This document shows, in pieces, positions 24,692 through 33,571 of a stretch of DNA of 64,000 nt. Source of the DNA: Kocuria dechangensis (GTDB lineage: Bacteria; Actinomycetota; Actinomycetes; Actinomycetales; Micrococcaceae). The notes beneath the pieces were generated by a model that saw only the letters and a program-made list of their open reading frames with translations, searched no databases and had not been told where the DNA came from. The stretch spans positions 124,001 through 188,000 of the forward strand of contig NZ_BMEQ01000006.1 of assembly GCF_014636775.1 (NCBI RefSeq). The letters run 5' to 3'. The translations under genes and the position numbers were made by a program. The number at the start of each line of letters is the position of its first letter. Within the stretch, counting starts at the first letter, position 1.

Positions 24692-26059
24692 TCACCGCGT
24701 CGCGGTCACCCGGTCGGCCTTCTTCCGCGGAACGGCCAGGACGGCCAGGATCCCGACGAGGGCGGCGATCGACCAGACGGAGAAGTTCACGAAGTTCCCG
24801 AGCTGCGAGGCCACCAGCACCCCGCCGCCGGCGATCGCCAGGACGGCGCCGATCCGTCCGATCCCGAGCGTCACGCCGAGAGCCGTGGCACGGGTGGCGT
24901 CGGTGAAGTACGTGGCCACGAAGCCGTTGACCAGGATCTGCGCGCCGATGGAGCCGAAGCCCACGACCGCCACGAGCAGGTACATGGCCCACAGCGGCAT
25001 GATCCCGGTGCCCATGAGCAGCAGCGCCGCCCCCGAGGAGAAGAACGAGAAGGCGGTCACGGGCCGGGGCCCGAACGCGTCCGCCAGCCGGGAGGACACG
25101 ACGACCCCGAGCACGGCGCCGATGTTGACGGTGAGCAGGAAGCTCAGGGACGAGGTCAAGGAGTAGTCGGCGAGGATGAGCAGCTGCGGCATCCACGTGT
25201 TGAGGCCGTACACGAGGGTCTGGCCCGCGATGCCCGCCAGGCAGAACAGCAGGGTGGCCGCCGCCCAGCGGCCCGAGAGGATCGTCCGGAGGCGGTTCTG
25301 CGTCCGAGCCGGAGCGTCCGCCGACGCCGGCGACGCTGCGGGGGCCTCGTCCTCGGGAGCGTGCAGGCCGTAGTCCCGCACCACCTGCGCGGCCTCCTCG
25401 TGCCGTCCGCGGGCGCGCAGGTAGGCCGGGGACTCGGGGAGCAGGAAGAACAGCAGCGGCACGACGGTGATGAGCGGGAGCCCGCCGATGCCGAGCATGC
25501 CGCGGAAGCCGATGGAGCCGAGCAGGAGCATCGCCAGCAGGGCGGCGAGGATGCCGCCCACCGCGTAGCCCGAGAACATGAGGGCGTTGTTGAAGTTGCG
25601 CCGGTGCGGCGCGGAGAACTCGACGGTCACGGCGATGGCCGTGGGGATGACCCCGCCCAGGCCCAGGCCGGCGAGGAAGCGGAAGAGCCCGAACAGCTCC
25701 GGGCTCGGCGCCAGCGCGGTGGCCACCATGAGCATCGAGAACATCGTGATGGACACCAGGAGCACCTTGCGCCGGCCCACGACGTCGGTCAGGTAGCCGA
25801 CCAGGATGGCGCCGATGAACATGCCGGCCAGCGCGTAGCTGCCGTAGGCGCCGGTCTCCACGGGCGTGAGCCCCCAGGCCTCGTACTTGAGCAGGGAGGG
25901 GACGATGGCCCCGTAGACGACCAGGTCGTACCCGTCGAAGACGATGGACACGAAGCAGAGCAGAATGACCAGGGCGGCGGACTTCCGCGGCCGGGCGCCG
26001 TCGGCCGGCCCCTGCCCTCCTGACCCGGTGGGCGCCAGGGCTGTCGGCGAAACGTTCAT
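24692..26059 (-). CDS. MFS aromatic acid:H+ symporter (AAHS, PcaK/BenK/GenK-like)
   Basis: The 455-residue, 12-helix transporter has the AAHS signature FDGYDLVVYGAIVPSL in helix 1, the GYLTDVVGRRKVLL loop, FLAGLGLGGVIPTAIAV in helix 4 and SPAYLRARGR after helix 6. AAHS members import benzoates, protocatechuate, gentisate or salicylate-type acids. It is divergent from the PaaX-type regulator and next to genes for aromatic-acid CoA activation and hydroxylation, so the substrate is probably salicylate or a related acid (inference). ATG 26059 lies 60-100 bp from the candidate operator. Confidence 0.9.
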   Translation of the reverse strand: MNVSPTALAPTGSGGQGPADGARPRKSAALVILLCFVSIVFDGYDLVVYGAIVPSLLKYEAWGLTPVETGAYGSYALAGMFIGAILVGYLTDVVGRRKVLLVSITMFSMLMVATALAPSPELFGLFRFLAGLGLGGVIPTAIAVTVEFSAPHRRNFNNALMFSGYAVGGILAALLAMLLLGSIGFRGMLGIGGLPLITVVPLLFFLLPESPAYLRARGRHEEAAQVVRDYGLHAPEDEAPAASPASADAPARTQNRLRTILSGRWAAATLLFCLAGIAGQTLVYGLNTWMPQLLILADYSLTSSLSFLLTVNIGAVLGVVVSSRLADAFGPRPVTAFSFFSSGAALLLMGTGIMPLWAMYLLVAVVGFGSIGAQILVNGFVATYFTDATRATALGVTLGIGRIGAVLAIAGGGVLVASQLGNFVNFSVWSIAALVGILAVLAVPRKKADRVTATR

Positions 26060-26117
26060 GAGGAGCTCCTCGGGGAGTGTCGACGCCTCGGCACGTCGCC
26101 GAGCATCGGAAGAATAT

Positions 26118-26156
26118 GTAACAGTTAAGATGTGAACACACGACGATCTGTTTCAC
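26118..26156. promoter_or_regulatory. Candidate PaaX-type operator between transporter and regulator
   Basis: GTAACA-N6-ATGTG (26118-26134) is followed by TGTTTCAC (26149-26156). The same two elements occur, on the opposite strand, before the flavoprotein gene at 27044-27066. The site overlaps -10-like TATTCT (minus strand) and TAAGAT (plus strand), consistent with control of both divergent genes. Confidence 0.6.
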
Positions 26157-26206
26157 AAGAGGGTGTGCTCAGGCATTCGACCCACACCGACGGGAAGGAG
26201 ACGGGG

Positions 26207-27034
26207 ATGCGCCCCAAGGACCTCGTGATGGACCTCTTCGGGGACTACGTCCGCTACACGGGAGGAAGCATCCGCCTCGGACAGCTCACCCACCTCCTGG
26301 AGCTGTTCGGCGTCGAGCCCGCCACCACGCGGGTCACCCTCTCCCGCATGCGCAAGGACGGGTGGGTGGAGACCGAGCGGCACGGCCGGGAGATGAGCTA
26401 CTCGGCGACCCCCCGGCTCCTCGAGGTGCTCGACGAGGGGCGCGCGCGCATCTTCGCCCCCTCGCGGTCCCCCTGGGCGGGGCAGTGGACGATGGTGATC
26501 TACCAGATCCCGGAGTCCCGGCGGGCGGACCGGGAGCAGCTCAAGAAGATGCTGTCCTGGGAGGGCTTCGGCCAGCTCACCCCCACCACGTGGGTGGCCC
26601 CGCGGGACGTGCGGGAGCGCATGTGCGCCGCACTGGACTGCGACCGGGACGAGAACGTCCACGTGGTGCTGATGTCCACCGGCTCCCTGGAGCGCGACCG
26701 CCGCCTGGCCCGGCAGTGCTGGGATCTGGAGGACCTGTCTCGGGACTACCGGCTGTTCGTCGACGAGTGCCGGCAGTGGGCCGAGGGCGGGGCGCAGGGC
26801 CTCGCCCCCGAGGAGGCCCTGGTCGCCCGGGTGCGGCTGGTCTCGGCCTACCGCCGCTTCCCCTTCCGCGACCCGCAGCTACCCACGGCGCTCCAACCCG
26901 ACGACTGGCCGGGCGACACCGCCTACGAGCTGTTCGTCCGTGCCCACCAGGCGCTCGCCGGCGCGGCGACCGAATACGTGTCGGCCGTCCTGGCGGACTC
27001 CCAGCGGACCGGAAGCCCCACTCCTTTCAAGTAA
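26207..27034 (+). CDS. PaaX family transcriptional regulator
   Basis: The 275-residue protein has the PaaX layout: an N-terminal winged helix (MDLFGDYVRYTGGSIRLGQL, then ATTRVTLSRMRKDGWVETER), the middle domain PWAGQWTMVIYQIPESRRAD with LSWEGFGQLTPTTWVAPRD, and a C-terminal domain with RFPFRDPQLPTALQPDDWPG. PaaX represses phenylacetate genes and is released by phenylacetyl-CoA. Here the neighbours point to an aromatic acyl-CoA such as salicylyl-CoA as effector (inference). ATG 26207 has GGAAGGAG 6 nt upstream; an in-frame start at 26132 is less likely. Confidence 0.92.
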   Translation: MRPKDLVMDLFGDYVRYTGGSIRLGQLTHLLELFGVEPATTRVTLSRMRKDGWVETERHGREMSYSATPRLLEVLDEGRARIFAPSRSPWAGQWTMVIYQIPESRRADREQLKKMLSWEGFGQLTPTTWVAPRDVRERMCAALDCDRDENVHVVLMSTGSLERDRRLARQCWDLEDLSRDYRLFVDECRQWAEGGAQGLAPEEALVARVRLVSAYRRFPFRDPQLPTALQPDDWPGDTAYELFVRAHQALAGAATEYVSAVLADSQRTGSPTPFK

Positions 27035-27043
27035 CACTCTTCC

Positions 27044-27069
27044 GTGAAACACATATCTGTTGTTACTAT
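27044..27069. promoter_or_regulatory. Candidate PaaX-type operator and -10 box of the hydroxylase operon
   Basis: GTGAAACA (27044-27051) leads into CACAT-N6-TGTTAC (27050-27066), and TACTAT at 27064-27069 is a -10-like box overlapping it. The operator would block the promoter for the flavoprotein gene at 27123. The sequence matches the site at 26118-26156. Confidence 0.6.
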
Positions 27070-27122
27070 TTGCTGGAGACCTCGACCACATCGAGACCAT
27101 CAACACGAGGGAGTGACCCACC

Positions 27123-28694
27123 ATGACGATCCGTGTCGCGTGCATCGGCGGAGGACCCGGCGGCCTGTTCTTCTCCACCCTGCTCAAGCGCCGGCTTCCG
27201 GAGGCCGAGGTCGTGCTGTTCGAGCGCAACCAGGCCACGGACGCCTTCGGCTTCGGGGTGGTGTTCTCCGACGCGACGCTGCGCCGGATCAACGAGGCCG
27301 ACCCGGTGCTCAACGACGCCCTCGCCGACCACGGCCGGCACTGGGACGCCATCCAGGTCTGGCTCAAGGGCCAACGGCACGCGTTCGAGGGCAACGGCAT
27401 GGCCGCCATCCACCGCAGGACACTGCTCGCGCTGCTGCAGGAGAAGGCGCAGGAGGCCGGGGTGGACCTGCGCTTCGGCACCTTCGTCCCGGACCTGGCC
27501 GAGCTGGCCGGCTACGACCTGGTGGTCGCCGCCGACGGCGCCAACTCGCTCACCCGCCGGCAGATCGGCGAGGAGGTCCTGGGCCACGAGGCGGTCGAGG
27601 CCAGCGCGAAGTTCATCTGGTTCGGCACCACCTACATGTTCGACGGGCTGACCTTCGTGCACCGGCAGAACGAGCACGGCAACTTCGCCGCCCACGCCTA
27701 CCCCATCAGCGACGAGCTCTCGACCTTCATCGTGGAGGCCGACGAGCAGACCTGGCGCAACGCCGGGCTCGACGAGTTCGACACCACCCAGCCCCCGGGC
27801 ACCTCGGACCTGAAGTCCAAGGAGTACCTGCAGAAGCTGTTCGCGCCGGACCTGCAGGGCCACGAGATCGTGGTCAACAACTCCCGCTGGGGCAATTTCC
27901 GCACCCGCAGCACCCAGCACTGGTACAAGGACAACGTCGTCCTCGTCGGGGACGCCCTCCACACCGCGCACTTCTCCGTGGGCTCGGGCACCAAGATGGC
28001 CATGGAGGACTCCATCGTCCTGGCCCGGGAGGTCGCCGCCCACCCGGACGACCTGCCCACGGCGCTGGCCAACTACGAGGCCGAGCGCAAGCCCGAGGTC
28101 GCCAAGGTGCAGGACGCCGCCCGTCCGTCGCTGAGCTGGTGGGAGCACTTCGGCCGCTACCACAACGCCCTGGACCCGCTGCAGTTCACCTTCCACTTCT
28201 TCTCCCGCTCCATTCCCCGGGAGAAGATCCGCCGGCGCGACCCGCAGCTGGTCGCCGCGGTGGAGCAGGAGTGGCTGCGCCGCCACGGCACCGACCCGCT
28301 GCGCACCCCGCTGACCGTCGACGGCGTCGAGTTCGCGGGCCGTCTGCTCTCCGCCGGTGCCGACGGGCTGACCGACGGCACCGCGACCGTGCCCCTGGAC
28401 GCCCCGGACGTCACCGTGGTCGAGGCCCCGGCGGACGAGGCCGGCCTGGCCGCCGCCTTCGCGCAGCTGCCGTCCTCCGGGGCGGCGGTCGTGCGCGGCG
28501 GCACCGAGCTGACCCGGCGGCTGGTCTCCGAGGAGGCCCGGCTCGGCCGCGGTCTGACCACGGTGCTGCTCGAGGCCGCCGACGAGGACGCCGCTGCCAC
28601 CGCGATCCTCTCGGGCCGTGCCGACGCCGTGGCCGTGGGCGCCGGCGTCGGGGCCGAGAACGCCGGTGCCGTGGCCGTGGGAGGTGCCCGATGA
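27123..28694 (+). CDS. FAD-dependent aryl-CoA monooxygenase, salicylyl-CoA 5-hydroxylase-like
   Basis: The 523-residue flavoprotein has the FAD motif CIGGGPGGLFFSTLLKRR at the start, VVAADGANSLTRRQIG, and GDALHTAHFSVGSGTKMAME, the second FAD motif. FGFGVVFSDATLRRINEADP and WWEHFGRYHNALDP are typical of the anthraniloyl-CoA monooxygenase/salicylyl-CoA 5-hydroxylase group. Anthraniloyl-CoA enzymes add an OYE-type barrel; here only about 130 residues follow the flavoprotein part, ending ATAILSGRADAVAVG, so the salicylyl-CoA type fits better. It would use NAD(P)H and O2 to make gentisyl-CoA. It is the first of three overlapping genes (ATGA with the next). The reaction assignment is inference from family and context. 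Confidence 0.82.
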   Translation: MTIRVACIGGGPGGLFFSTLLKRRLPEAEVVLFERNQATDAFGFGVVFSDATLRRINEADPVLNDALADHGRHWDAIQVWLKGQRHAFEGNGMAAIHRRTLLALLQEKAQEAGVDLRFGTFVPDLAELAGYDLVVAADGANSLTRRQIGEEVLGHEAVEASAKFIWFGTTYMFDGLTFVHRQNEHGNFAAHAYPISDELSTFIVEADEQTWRNAGLDEFDTTQPPGTSDLKSKEYLQKLFAPDLQGHEIVVNNSRWGNFRTRSTQHWYKDNVVLVGDALHTAHFSVGSGTKMAMEDSIVLAREVAAHPDDLPTALANYEAERKPEVAKVQDAARPSLSWWEHFGRYHNALDPLQFTFHFFSRSIPREKIRRRDPQLVAAVEQEWLRRHGTDPLRTPLTVDGVEFAGRLLSAGADGLTDGTATVPLDAPDVTVVEAPADEAGLAAAFAQLPSSGAAVVRGGTELTRRLVSEEARLGRGLTTVLLEAADEDAAATAILSGRADAVAVGAGVGAENAGAVAVGGAR

Positions 28695-30757
28695 GCGCCC
28701 CCGCCACCGCCGCACGGGCCCGCACGGGCCTGGAGGCCCTGTTCGCCCCGCGCGGGATCGCCGTGGTCGGCGCCTCCGCCACCCCCGGCAAGCTCGGGGC
28801 GGTCATGGCCGAGGCCCTGTCCTCCTACGACGCGCCGCTGGCCCTGGTGAACCCCCGGGCCGAGGGGATGCACCCCGGTCTCGGGGCCGCCGCTGCGGCC
28901 CTCGAGGCCCCGCTCGACCTGGCCGTCCTCTGCGTCCCGGCCGCCGTCACCGCCGCCACCCTCCGCGAGGCCGCGGCCGCCGGCGTGCAGGCCGCCCTGG
29001 TGTGCGCCGGCGGCTTCGCCGAGGTCGGCGGACCCGGCGTGCAGCACCAGCAGGACGTCGCCGAGGTGCTCGGGGAGACCGGCATCCGTCTGCTGGGCCC
29101 CAACACCTCCGGGTTCTTCGTCCCCCGCCTCGGGCTGCGGGCCAGCTTCGTTCCCGGCGTGTCCTCCATCGCGCCGGGGCGGATCGGCGTGGTCTCCTCC
29201 AGCGGCGGGGTCAACCACGCCGTCTCCTTCCGGCTGCAGCAGGCCGGCGTCGGGGTCAGCCTCGGCGTCGGCCTCGGCGCCGGGATCGACGTCACCGCCC
29301 CCGACGTGATCGACCACCTCGCCGCCGACCGGCACACCGCGGTCATCGCCCTGCACATCGAGACCGTCGCCGACGGGCCGCGCATGATGGAGGCGATCCG
29401 GCGTGCCTCCGCGGTCAAACCCGTCGTGGCCCTGGTGATCGGGAAGAACGACGTGGCCGAGTTCGCGCAGTCCCACACCGGGGCGCTGGCCACGTCCTGG
29501 CGGACCAGCCGCTCGGTGCTGCGCCAGTGCGGAGCGGTCCTCGTCGGCGACGAGACGGAGCTGGTGGACGCCGCCGTCGCCCTGTCCCGCACCCGCATCC
29601 CCGCCCACCCCGATCCGGGCGTCGGGCTGATCACCGGCCAGGCCGGTCCGGGGCTGATCGTCGCCGACCAGCTCGCCGGCGCGGACGTGACCGTGCCCCG
29701 GCTCACCGGTGCCACGGTCTCGGCCCTGTCGCAGCTGCTGCCGCCGCTGACCTTCCAGGCCAATCCCGTGGACACCGGCCGTCCCGGGCCGGAGTTCCCC
29801 GAGGTCGTCCGGGCCGTCGCCGCCGACCCCGGCATCCAGGCCGTGGGCCTGTACGGGATCCTCGAGCCCGTGGTCGACCTCCCCGCCGCCGTCGAGGAGG
29901 CCGGGCTGGCCGGCACCCCGGCGCTGATCGCCGTCGACGGCCCGCCGGAGGGGACGGCCGCCGCCGTCGCCGCCGGTGCCCAGCGGGGCCTGCCCGTCGT
30001 CACCGGGCCCACCGCCCTGGCCCGCGGGCTCGCGGCCCTGGTCCGGGACGCCCGCGCCCAGCACGGCCTCGGCCGGGCGGCCGTGGCGGCCCCGCCGATC
30101 TCCGCGGGCACCGGCCCGTGGGACGAGGCCGAGGCCAAGGACCTCTTCGAGGCCGCCGGCATCCCCGTCCCGGCCCGTGCCCGGGCCGGGACCCGCGAGG
30201 CGGCCCGGGCCGCCTTCAGGTCCCTGAGGACGCCCGTCGCGGTGAAGCTCGTCGACGCCGCGGTGCTGCACAAGACCGAGATCGGCGGCGTGCACCTCGG
30301 GATCGCTACCGAAGCCCAGCTCGACGAGGCCCTGGTCACGCTCGACCGGGCCGGGGCGAAGGAGTACCTGCTCGAGGAGATGGCGCCGTCCGGCATCGAC
30401 CTCGTCGTCGGAGCCCGTCGCGACCCGGTCTTCGGCCCGGTCGTGCTCCTGGGCCTGGGCGGCACGGCCGCCGAGGCCCTGGCCGACGTCGCCCTGCGCG
30501 CGGCGCCGCTGAGCGCGGGCGCCACCGGATCGATGATCGACGAGCTGGCCGGCAAGGCCCTGCTGCGCGGCTGGCGCGGCGGCCCGAGCGTCGACGTCGA
30601 CCAGCTCACCCACGTCCTGGCCGCCCTGGGGGCCACACTGACCGCCGACCCCGGCATCGCCGAGATCGAGATCAACCCGCTGCGACTGACGGCGGACGGC
30701 CTCGTCGCCCTGGACGCCGTGATCGTCGCCACCGAAGTTCCCACCGAGGAGGAATGA
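28691..30757 (+). CDS. ADP-forming acyl-CoA synthetase-like protein (CoA-binding plus ATP-grasp)
   Basis: The 688-residue protein fuses the CoA-binding Rossmann domain (FAPRGIAVVGASATPGKLG), the succinyl-CoA-ligase-like flavodoxin domains (GVVSSSGGVNHAVSFRLQQA, then AQSHTGALATSW with the phospho-histidine) and a C-terminal ATP-grasp domain from about residue 475 (DEAEAKDLFEAAGIPVP, VAVKLVDAAVLHKTEIGG, ending IEINPLRLT). Acetyl-CoA synthetase (ADP-forming) and related acyltransferase-fused proteins share this layout. It overlaps both neighbours by ATGA, so it should act in the same pathway. It could form the aryl-CoA thioester, or move CoA to the acyl-adenylate. A second activating enzyme follows, which is unusual. 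Confidence 0.85.
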   Translation: MSAPATAARARTGLEALFAPRGIAVVGASATPGKLGAVMAEALSSYDAPLALVNPRAEGMHPGLGAAAAALEAPLDLAVLCVPAAVTAATLREAAAAGVQAALVCAGGFAEVGGPGVQHQQDVAEVLGETGIRLLGPNTSGFFVPRLGLRASFVPGVSSIAPGRIGVVSSSGGVNHAVSFRLQQAGVGVSLGVGLGAGIDVTAPDVIDHLAADRHTAVIALHIETVADGPRMMEAIRRASAVKPVVALVIGKNDVAEFAQSHTGALATSWRTSRSVLRQCGAVLVGDETELVDAAVALSRTRIPAHPDPGVGLITGQAGPGLIVADQLAGADVTVPRLTGATVSALSQLLPPLTFQANPVDTGRPGPEFPEVVRAVAADPGIQAVGLYGILEPVVDLPAAVEEAGLAGTPALIAVDGPPEGTAAAVAAGAQRGLPVVTGPTALARGLAALVRDARAQHGLGRAAVAAPPISAGTGPWDEAEAKDLFEAAGIPVPARARAGTREAARAAFRSLRTPVAVKLVDAAVLHKTEIGGVHLGIATEAQLDEALVTLDRAGAKEYLLEEMAPSGIDLVVGARRDPVFGPVVLLGLGGTAAEALADVALRAAPLSAGATGSMIDELAGKALLRGWRGGPSVDVDQLTHVLAALGATLTADPGIAEIEINPLRLTADGLVALDAVIVATEVPTEEE

Positions 30758-30762
30758 ACCAG

Positions 30763-32430
30763 ATGGTCAAGCACAGCAGTGAAGGCACCGTCCCCTGGCC
30801 CGCCGAGGACGCGGAGCGATACCGCGCCGAGGGGTACTGGGAGGACAGGCCCCTGGGCGCCTGGGTCCACGAGGCCGCCCAGAGGTTCCCCGACCGCACC
30901 GCCGTCGTCGACGGCGCCGACGGGACCCGCATGAGCTACGCCGAACTCGTGGACCGGGCCGACGCCGCCGCCGAGCGCCTGCTCGGCCTGGGCCTGCGGC
31001 GCGACGACCGCGTGCTCGTCGTGCTGCCCAACGGCTGGCAGTTCGTGGTCCTCACCCTGGCCTGCTTCCGCGCCGGGATCATCCCGGTCATGGCGCTGCC
31101 GGCCCACCGCCGGTACGAGCTGCGCTTCCTCGGCAACCTCGCCGAGGCCCGCGCGATCGTCGCCGCCGACGAGATCAAGGGCTTCGACTACCAGGAGCTC
31201 GCCGACGAGCTGCGCCCCGAGGTCCCGACCCTGGAGTGGACCCTGGTCTCGGGCGTCCCGCGCGAGGGCAACGTCGGCCTCGAGGAGCTCCTGCGACCCG
31301 GGGAGGACCCGGCCGGCGCCCGCGCCCGGCTGGACGCCGCCGCCCCGGCGGGCACCGACCCGGCCTTGTTCCTGCTCTCCGGCGGGACCACGGGCCTGCC
31401 CAAGCTCATCACCCGCACCCACAACGACTACGCCTACAACATCAGGGCGTGCTCCGCGGTGGCCGGGCTGACCGAGGACTCCGTGTACCTGGTGTCGATG
31501 CCGGTCAGCCACAACTTCCCGCTGGCCTGCCCCGGCGTGCTCGGGGCGCTGTTCCTCGGCGCCCGCGTGGTCACCCTCCCGTCCCCCAACCCCGCCAGGG
31601 CCTTCCCCGTGATCGCGCAGGAGGCCGTGACCATCACCGCGGTGGTGCCGGCGGTGGCGCAGAAGTGGATCGAGCACCAGGAGGAGCACCGCACCGACCA
31701 GCTCGGCACCCTCCAGGTGCTGCAGGTCGGCGGCTCCCGGATGCCCGACGAGCTGGCGCGGCGCGTCAGGCCGGTCCTGGGGTGCACCCTCCAGCAGGTG
31801 TTCGGCATGGCCGAGGGGCTGATCAACATGACCCGCCTGGACGACCCGGAGGAGGTCGTCTGCACCACGCAGGGGCGGCCGGTCTCCCCCGCCGACGAGA
31901 TCCGCATCGTGGACGCGCTGCTCGAGGACCTGCCGGACGGCACCCCGGGCGCCATCCTCACCCGCGGCCCCTACACCCCGCGCGGCTACTACGCCGCGCC
32001 GGAGGCCAACGCCAAGTCCTTCGAGGAGGGCGGCTGGTACGCCTCCGGGGACATCGTGGAGCGCCGCCCGGACGGCAACCTGATCGTGCAGGGCCGGGAC
32101 AAGGACATGATCAACCGGGGCGGGGAGAAGGTCTCCGCCGAGGAGATCGAGTCCCTCGTCTACCAGATCCCGGGCCTGTCCATCGTCGCGGCGGTCTCCA
32201 TGCCGGACCCGGTGCTGGGCGAGAAGGTCTGCCTCTACGCCCAGATGGCCGGCGAGGACCCCCTGACCCTCGAGCAGGTCCAGGAGCACCTGAAGAAGGC
32301 AGGGGTCGCGGCGTACAAGATCCCGGAGAAGGTGGTCGTCGTCGACGAGATCCCCACCACCAAGGTCGGCAAGATCGACAAGAAGGCGCTGCGGGCCGAC
32401 ATCGCCCAGCGGATGAGCCTCCAGGCGTAG
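30763..32430 (+). CDS. 2,3-dihydroxybenzoate/salicylate-AMP ligase-like enzyme (EntE/DhbE/SdgA type)
   Basis: This 555-residue adenylate-forming enzyme shows the ATP loop [20 protein letters not shown], the aryl-acid pocket segment [38 protein letters not shown], the hinge [19 protein letters not shown] and the catalytic lysine in [12 protein letters not shown]. It matches stand-alone aryl acid adenylating enzymes of siderophore synthesis, but no siderophore genes are present. Next to a salicylyl-CoA hydroxylase-like gene it is better read as salicylyl-AMP ligase, as in the sdg salicylate route described from Streptomyces. GGAGG sits 10 nt before ATG 30763 but only 1 nt before ATG 30754 (ATGA overlap), so the start is not settled. 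Confidence 0.88.
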   Translation: MVKHSSEGTVPWPAEDAERYRAEGYWEDRPLGAWVHEAAQRFPDRTAVVDGADGTRMSYAELVDRADAAAERLLGLGLRRDDRVLVVLPNGWQFVVLTLACFRAGIIPVMALPAHRRYELRFLGNLAEARAIVAADEIKGFDYQELADELRPEVPTLEWTLVSGVPREGNVGLEELLRPGEDPAGARARLDAAAPAGTDPALFLLSGGTTGLPKLITRTHNDYAYNIRACSAVAGLTEDSVYLVSMPVSHNFPLACPGVLGALFLGARVVTLPSPNPARAFPVIAQEAVTITAVVPAVAQKWIEHQEEHRTDQLGTLQVLQVGGSRMPDELARRVRPVLGCTLQQVFGMAEGLINMTRLDDPEEVVCTTQGRPVSPADEIRIVDALLEDLPDGTPGAILTRGPYTPRGYYAAPEANAKSFEEGGWYASGDIVERRPDGNLIVQGRDKDMINRGGEKVSAEEIESLVYQIPGLSIVAAVSMPDPVLGEKVCLYAQMAGEDPLTLEQVQEHLKKAGVAAYKIPEKVVVVDEIPTTKVGKIDKKALRADIAQRMSLQA

Positions 32431-32449
32431 CGGCGCGCGCCGCGTCCAC

Positions 32450-32613
32450 CCACGCCGAGAGGTCGCCATCAGCGCTCGCTCGCAACGAGGGGTCGTGTGA
32501 TGACGGAATGAGTGCCTTGTACCGTCGGCACGCGACCCCTCGGCGCCGGCAGGGATCCGGAAGCGACCCCTCGCAGCACGGAATCGCAGCACGGAATCGC
32601 AGCACGGAATCGC
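32450..32613. repeat. Composite inverted-repeat element, convergent junction 2, with a 13-bp triplet repeat
   Basis: The same CGAGGGGTCG core as at 24505-24690 recurs. An imperfect 14-bp inverted repeat pairs 32486-32499 with 32529-32542 (one G-T pair). TACCGTCGGCACGCGACCCC resembles the copy at 24598. AGCACGGAATCGC follows three times in tandem (32575-32613). The element lies between the AMP ligase gene and the convergent cupin gene. Confidence 0.85.
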
Positions 32614-32635
32614 CGCGCAGGATCGCGGCCGGTGT

Positions 32636-32974
32636 CTACTCCGCGGCGCTCTCGACGCCGGTCACGGTGGTCAGCAGGAACACCGCGTCCTCCAGCGCCT
32701 CCACGGAGTGCCGCTCCTGCGGGACGGGGTGGAGGTGGCCTGCCTCGAGCACCACGGTCTCGCCCGACCGGACCCGGATCCTCCCGTGCAGCACCTGGAG
32801 GCTGCCGGCGTAGGGGGCGCTGTGCTCGGCGAGCTCCGCCCCCTCCTTCAGCGCCATCAGGGTCTGCCGGAGGACCTTCTGGTGCAGCAGCTGCTCCGCG
32901 CTGCGGCCGTGCTTGTTGTGGCGGGCCTCGTTGAGGTGCTGCAGGGCGATCTCGTTCAGGTGGTGCATCGTCAT
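32636..32974 (-). CDS. Small cupin-domain protein
   Basis: The 112-residue protein has a helical N terminus (HLNEARHNKHGRSAEQLLHQ), then a single cupin barrel: LMALKEGAELAEHSAPYAGS, LQVLHGRIRVRSGE, LEAGHLHPVPQERHSVEAL. The His pair of motif 1 and the His of motif 2 suggest a metal site. It is not a gentisate dioxygenase (too short, single domain). ATG 32974 overlaps the DUF488 stop; ATG 32968 is the alternative, with AGGAGG 6 nt upstream. Function unknown; small cupins of this kind may act as sensors. Confidence 0.78.
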   Translation of the reverse strand: MTMHHLNEIALQHLNEARHNKHGRSAEQLLHQKVLRQTLMALKEGAELAEHSAPYAGSLQVLHGRIRVRSGETVVLEAGHLHPVPQERHSVEALEDAVFLLTTVTGVESAAE

Positions 32975-33495
32975 CCTCCTGGGTAGGTGATCCGGTCTCC
33001 GTCGACCACGGCGAAGTCCCGCAGCGTGGCCGGGGTGAGCTTGCCGGGGCCCATGATGTGCTGCACGTCGTGCCCGCGTACGAGAAGGGCCTCGGCCACG
33101 AGCGAGCGGTGGCAGCGCCACCACACCGCCTCCGCGCACATGACGGCGACGGTCCGCTCCTCGGCCAGCGACTCCAGCTCGGCCAGCGCGGCCCGGAACT
33201 CGTCGGTCTGCATGTGGTCCGCGTAGCCGCGGAAGGACTCGTTGCGCCAGGCGGTGTTGACCGAGTCCTTCGACGTCGGGCGCAGGCCACCCAGCCCCTT
33301 GCAGTGGGTGTGCCCGATGCCGGCCGCCGCGAGGGTGCCCGGCAGCTGGTCGAGGTTGAACTGCGGGTTGGTCCGCGAGCGCGGCACGGTCCTGATGTCC
33401 ACGAGCTCCTGCACGCCGAACTCCCGCAGCAGCTCCACGAACTCCTCGGCGGAGCGGGTGGAGTGCCCGACGGTGTAGACGGTGCGCGGTGCCAT
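32971..33495 (-). CDS. DUF488 family protein
   Basis: The 174-residue protein has the DUF488 markers VYTVGHSTRSAEEFVELL at the start, VDIRTVPRSRTNPQFN, YCKGLGG-like HTHCKGLGGLRP and CAEAVWWRCHRSLVAEALL near the end. The CAE...CHR segment is the most conserved part of the family and may hold an active cysteine. No biochemical role is established. TAGGGT lies 6 nt before ATG 33495 (leaderless). It overlaps the cupin gene by ATGA. Confidence 0.87.
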   Translation of the reverse strand: MAPRTVYTVGHSTRSAEEFVELLREFGVQELVDIRTVPRSRTNPQFNLDQLPGTLAAAGIGHTHCKGLGGLRPTSKDSVNTAWRNESFRGYADHMQTDEFRAALAELESLAEERTVAVMCAEAVWWRCHRSLVAEALLVRGHDVQHIMGPGKLTPATLRDFAVVDGDRITYPGG

Positions 33496-33571
33496 GCCCT
33501 CACCCTACTGACCGGCACGGGCGCGCACCGCGACCCGACACGGCCCGGGGCACGGGCTCACGCCCGGCACG

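Noticed and set aside
30763..32430. AMP ligase as part of a catecholate siderophore pathway
   Set aside because: No isochorismate, carrier-protein or NRPS genes are near, and the gene overlaps catabolic genes under a PaaX-type regulator.
32636..32974. Cupin gene as the missing gentisate 1,2-dioxygenase of the salicylate cluster
   Set aside because: Only 112 residues and one cupin barrel; gentisate dioxygenases are about 350 residues with two cupin domains. It also lies on the other strand beyond the repeat element.
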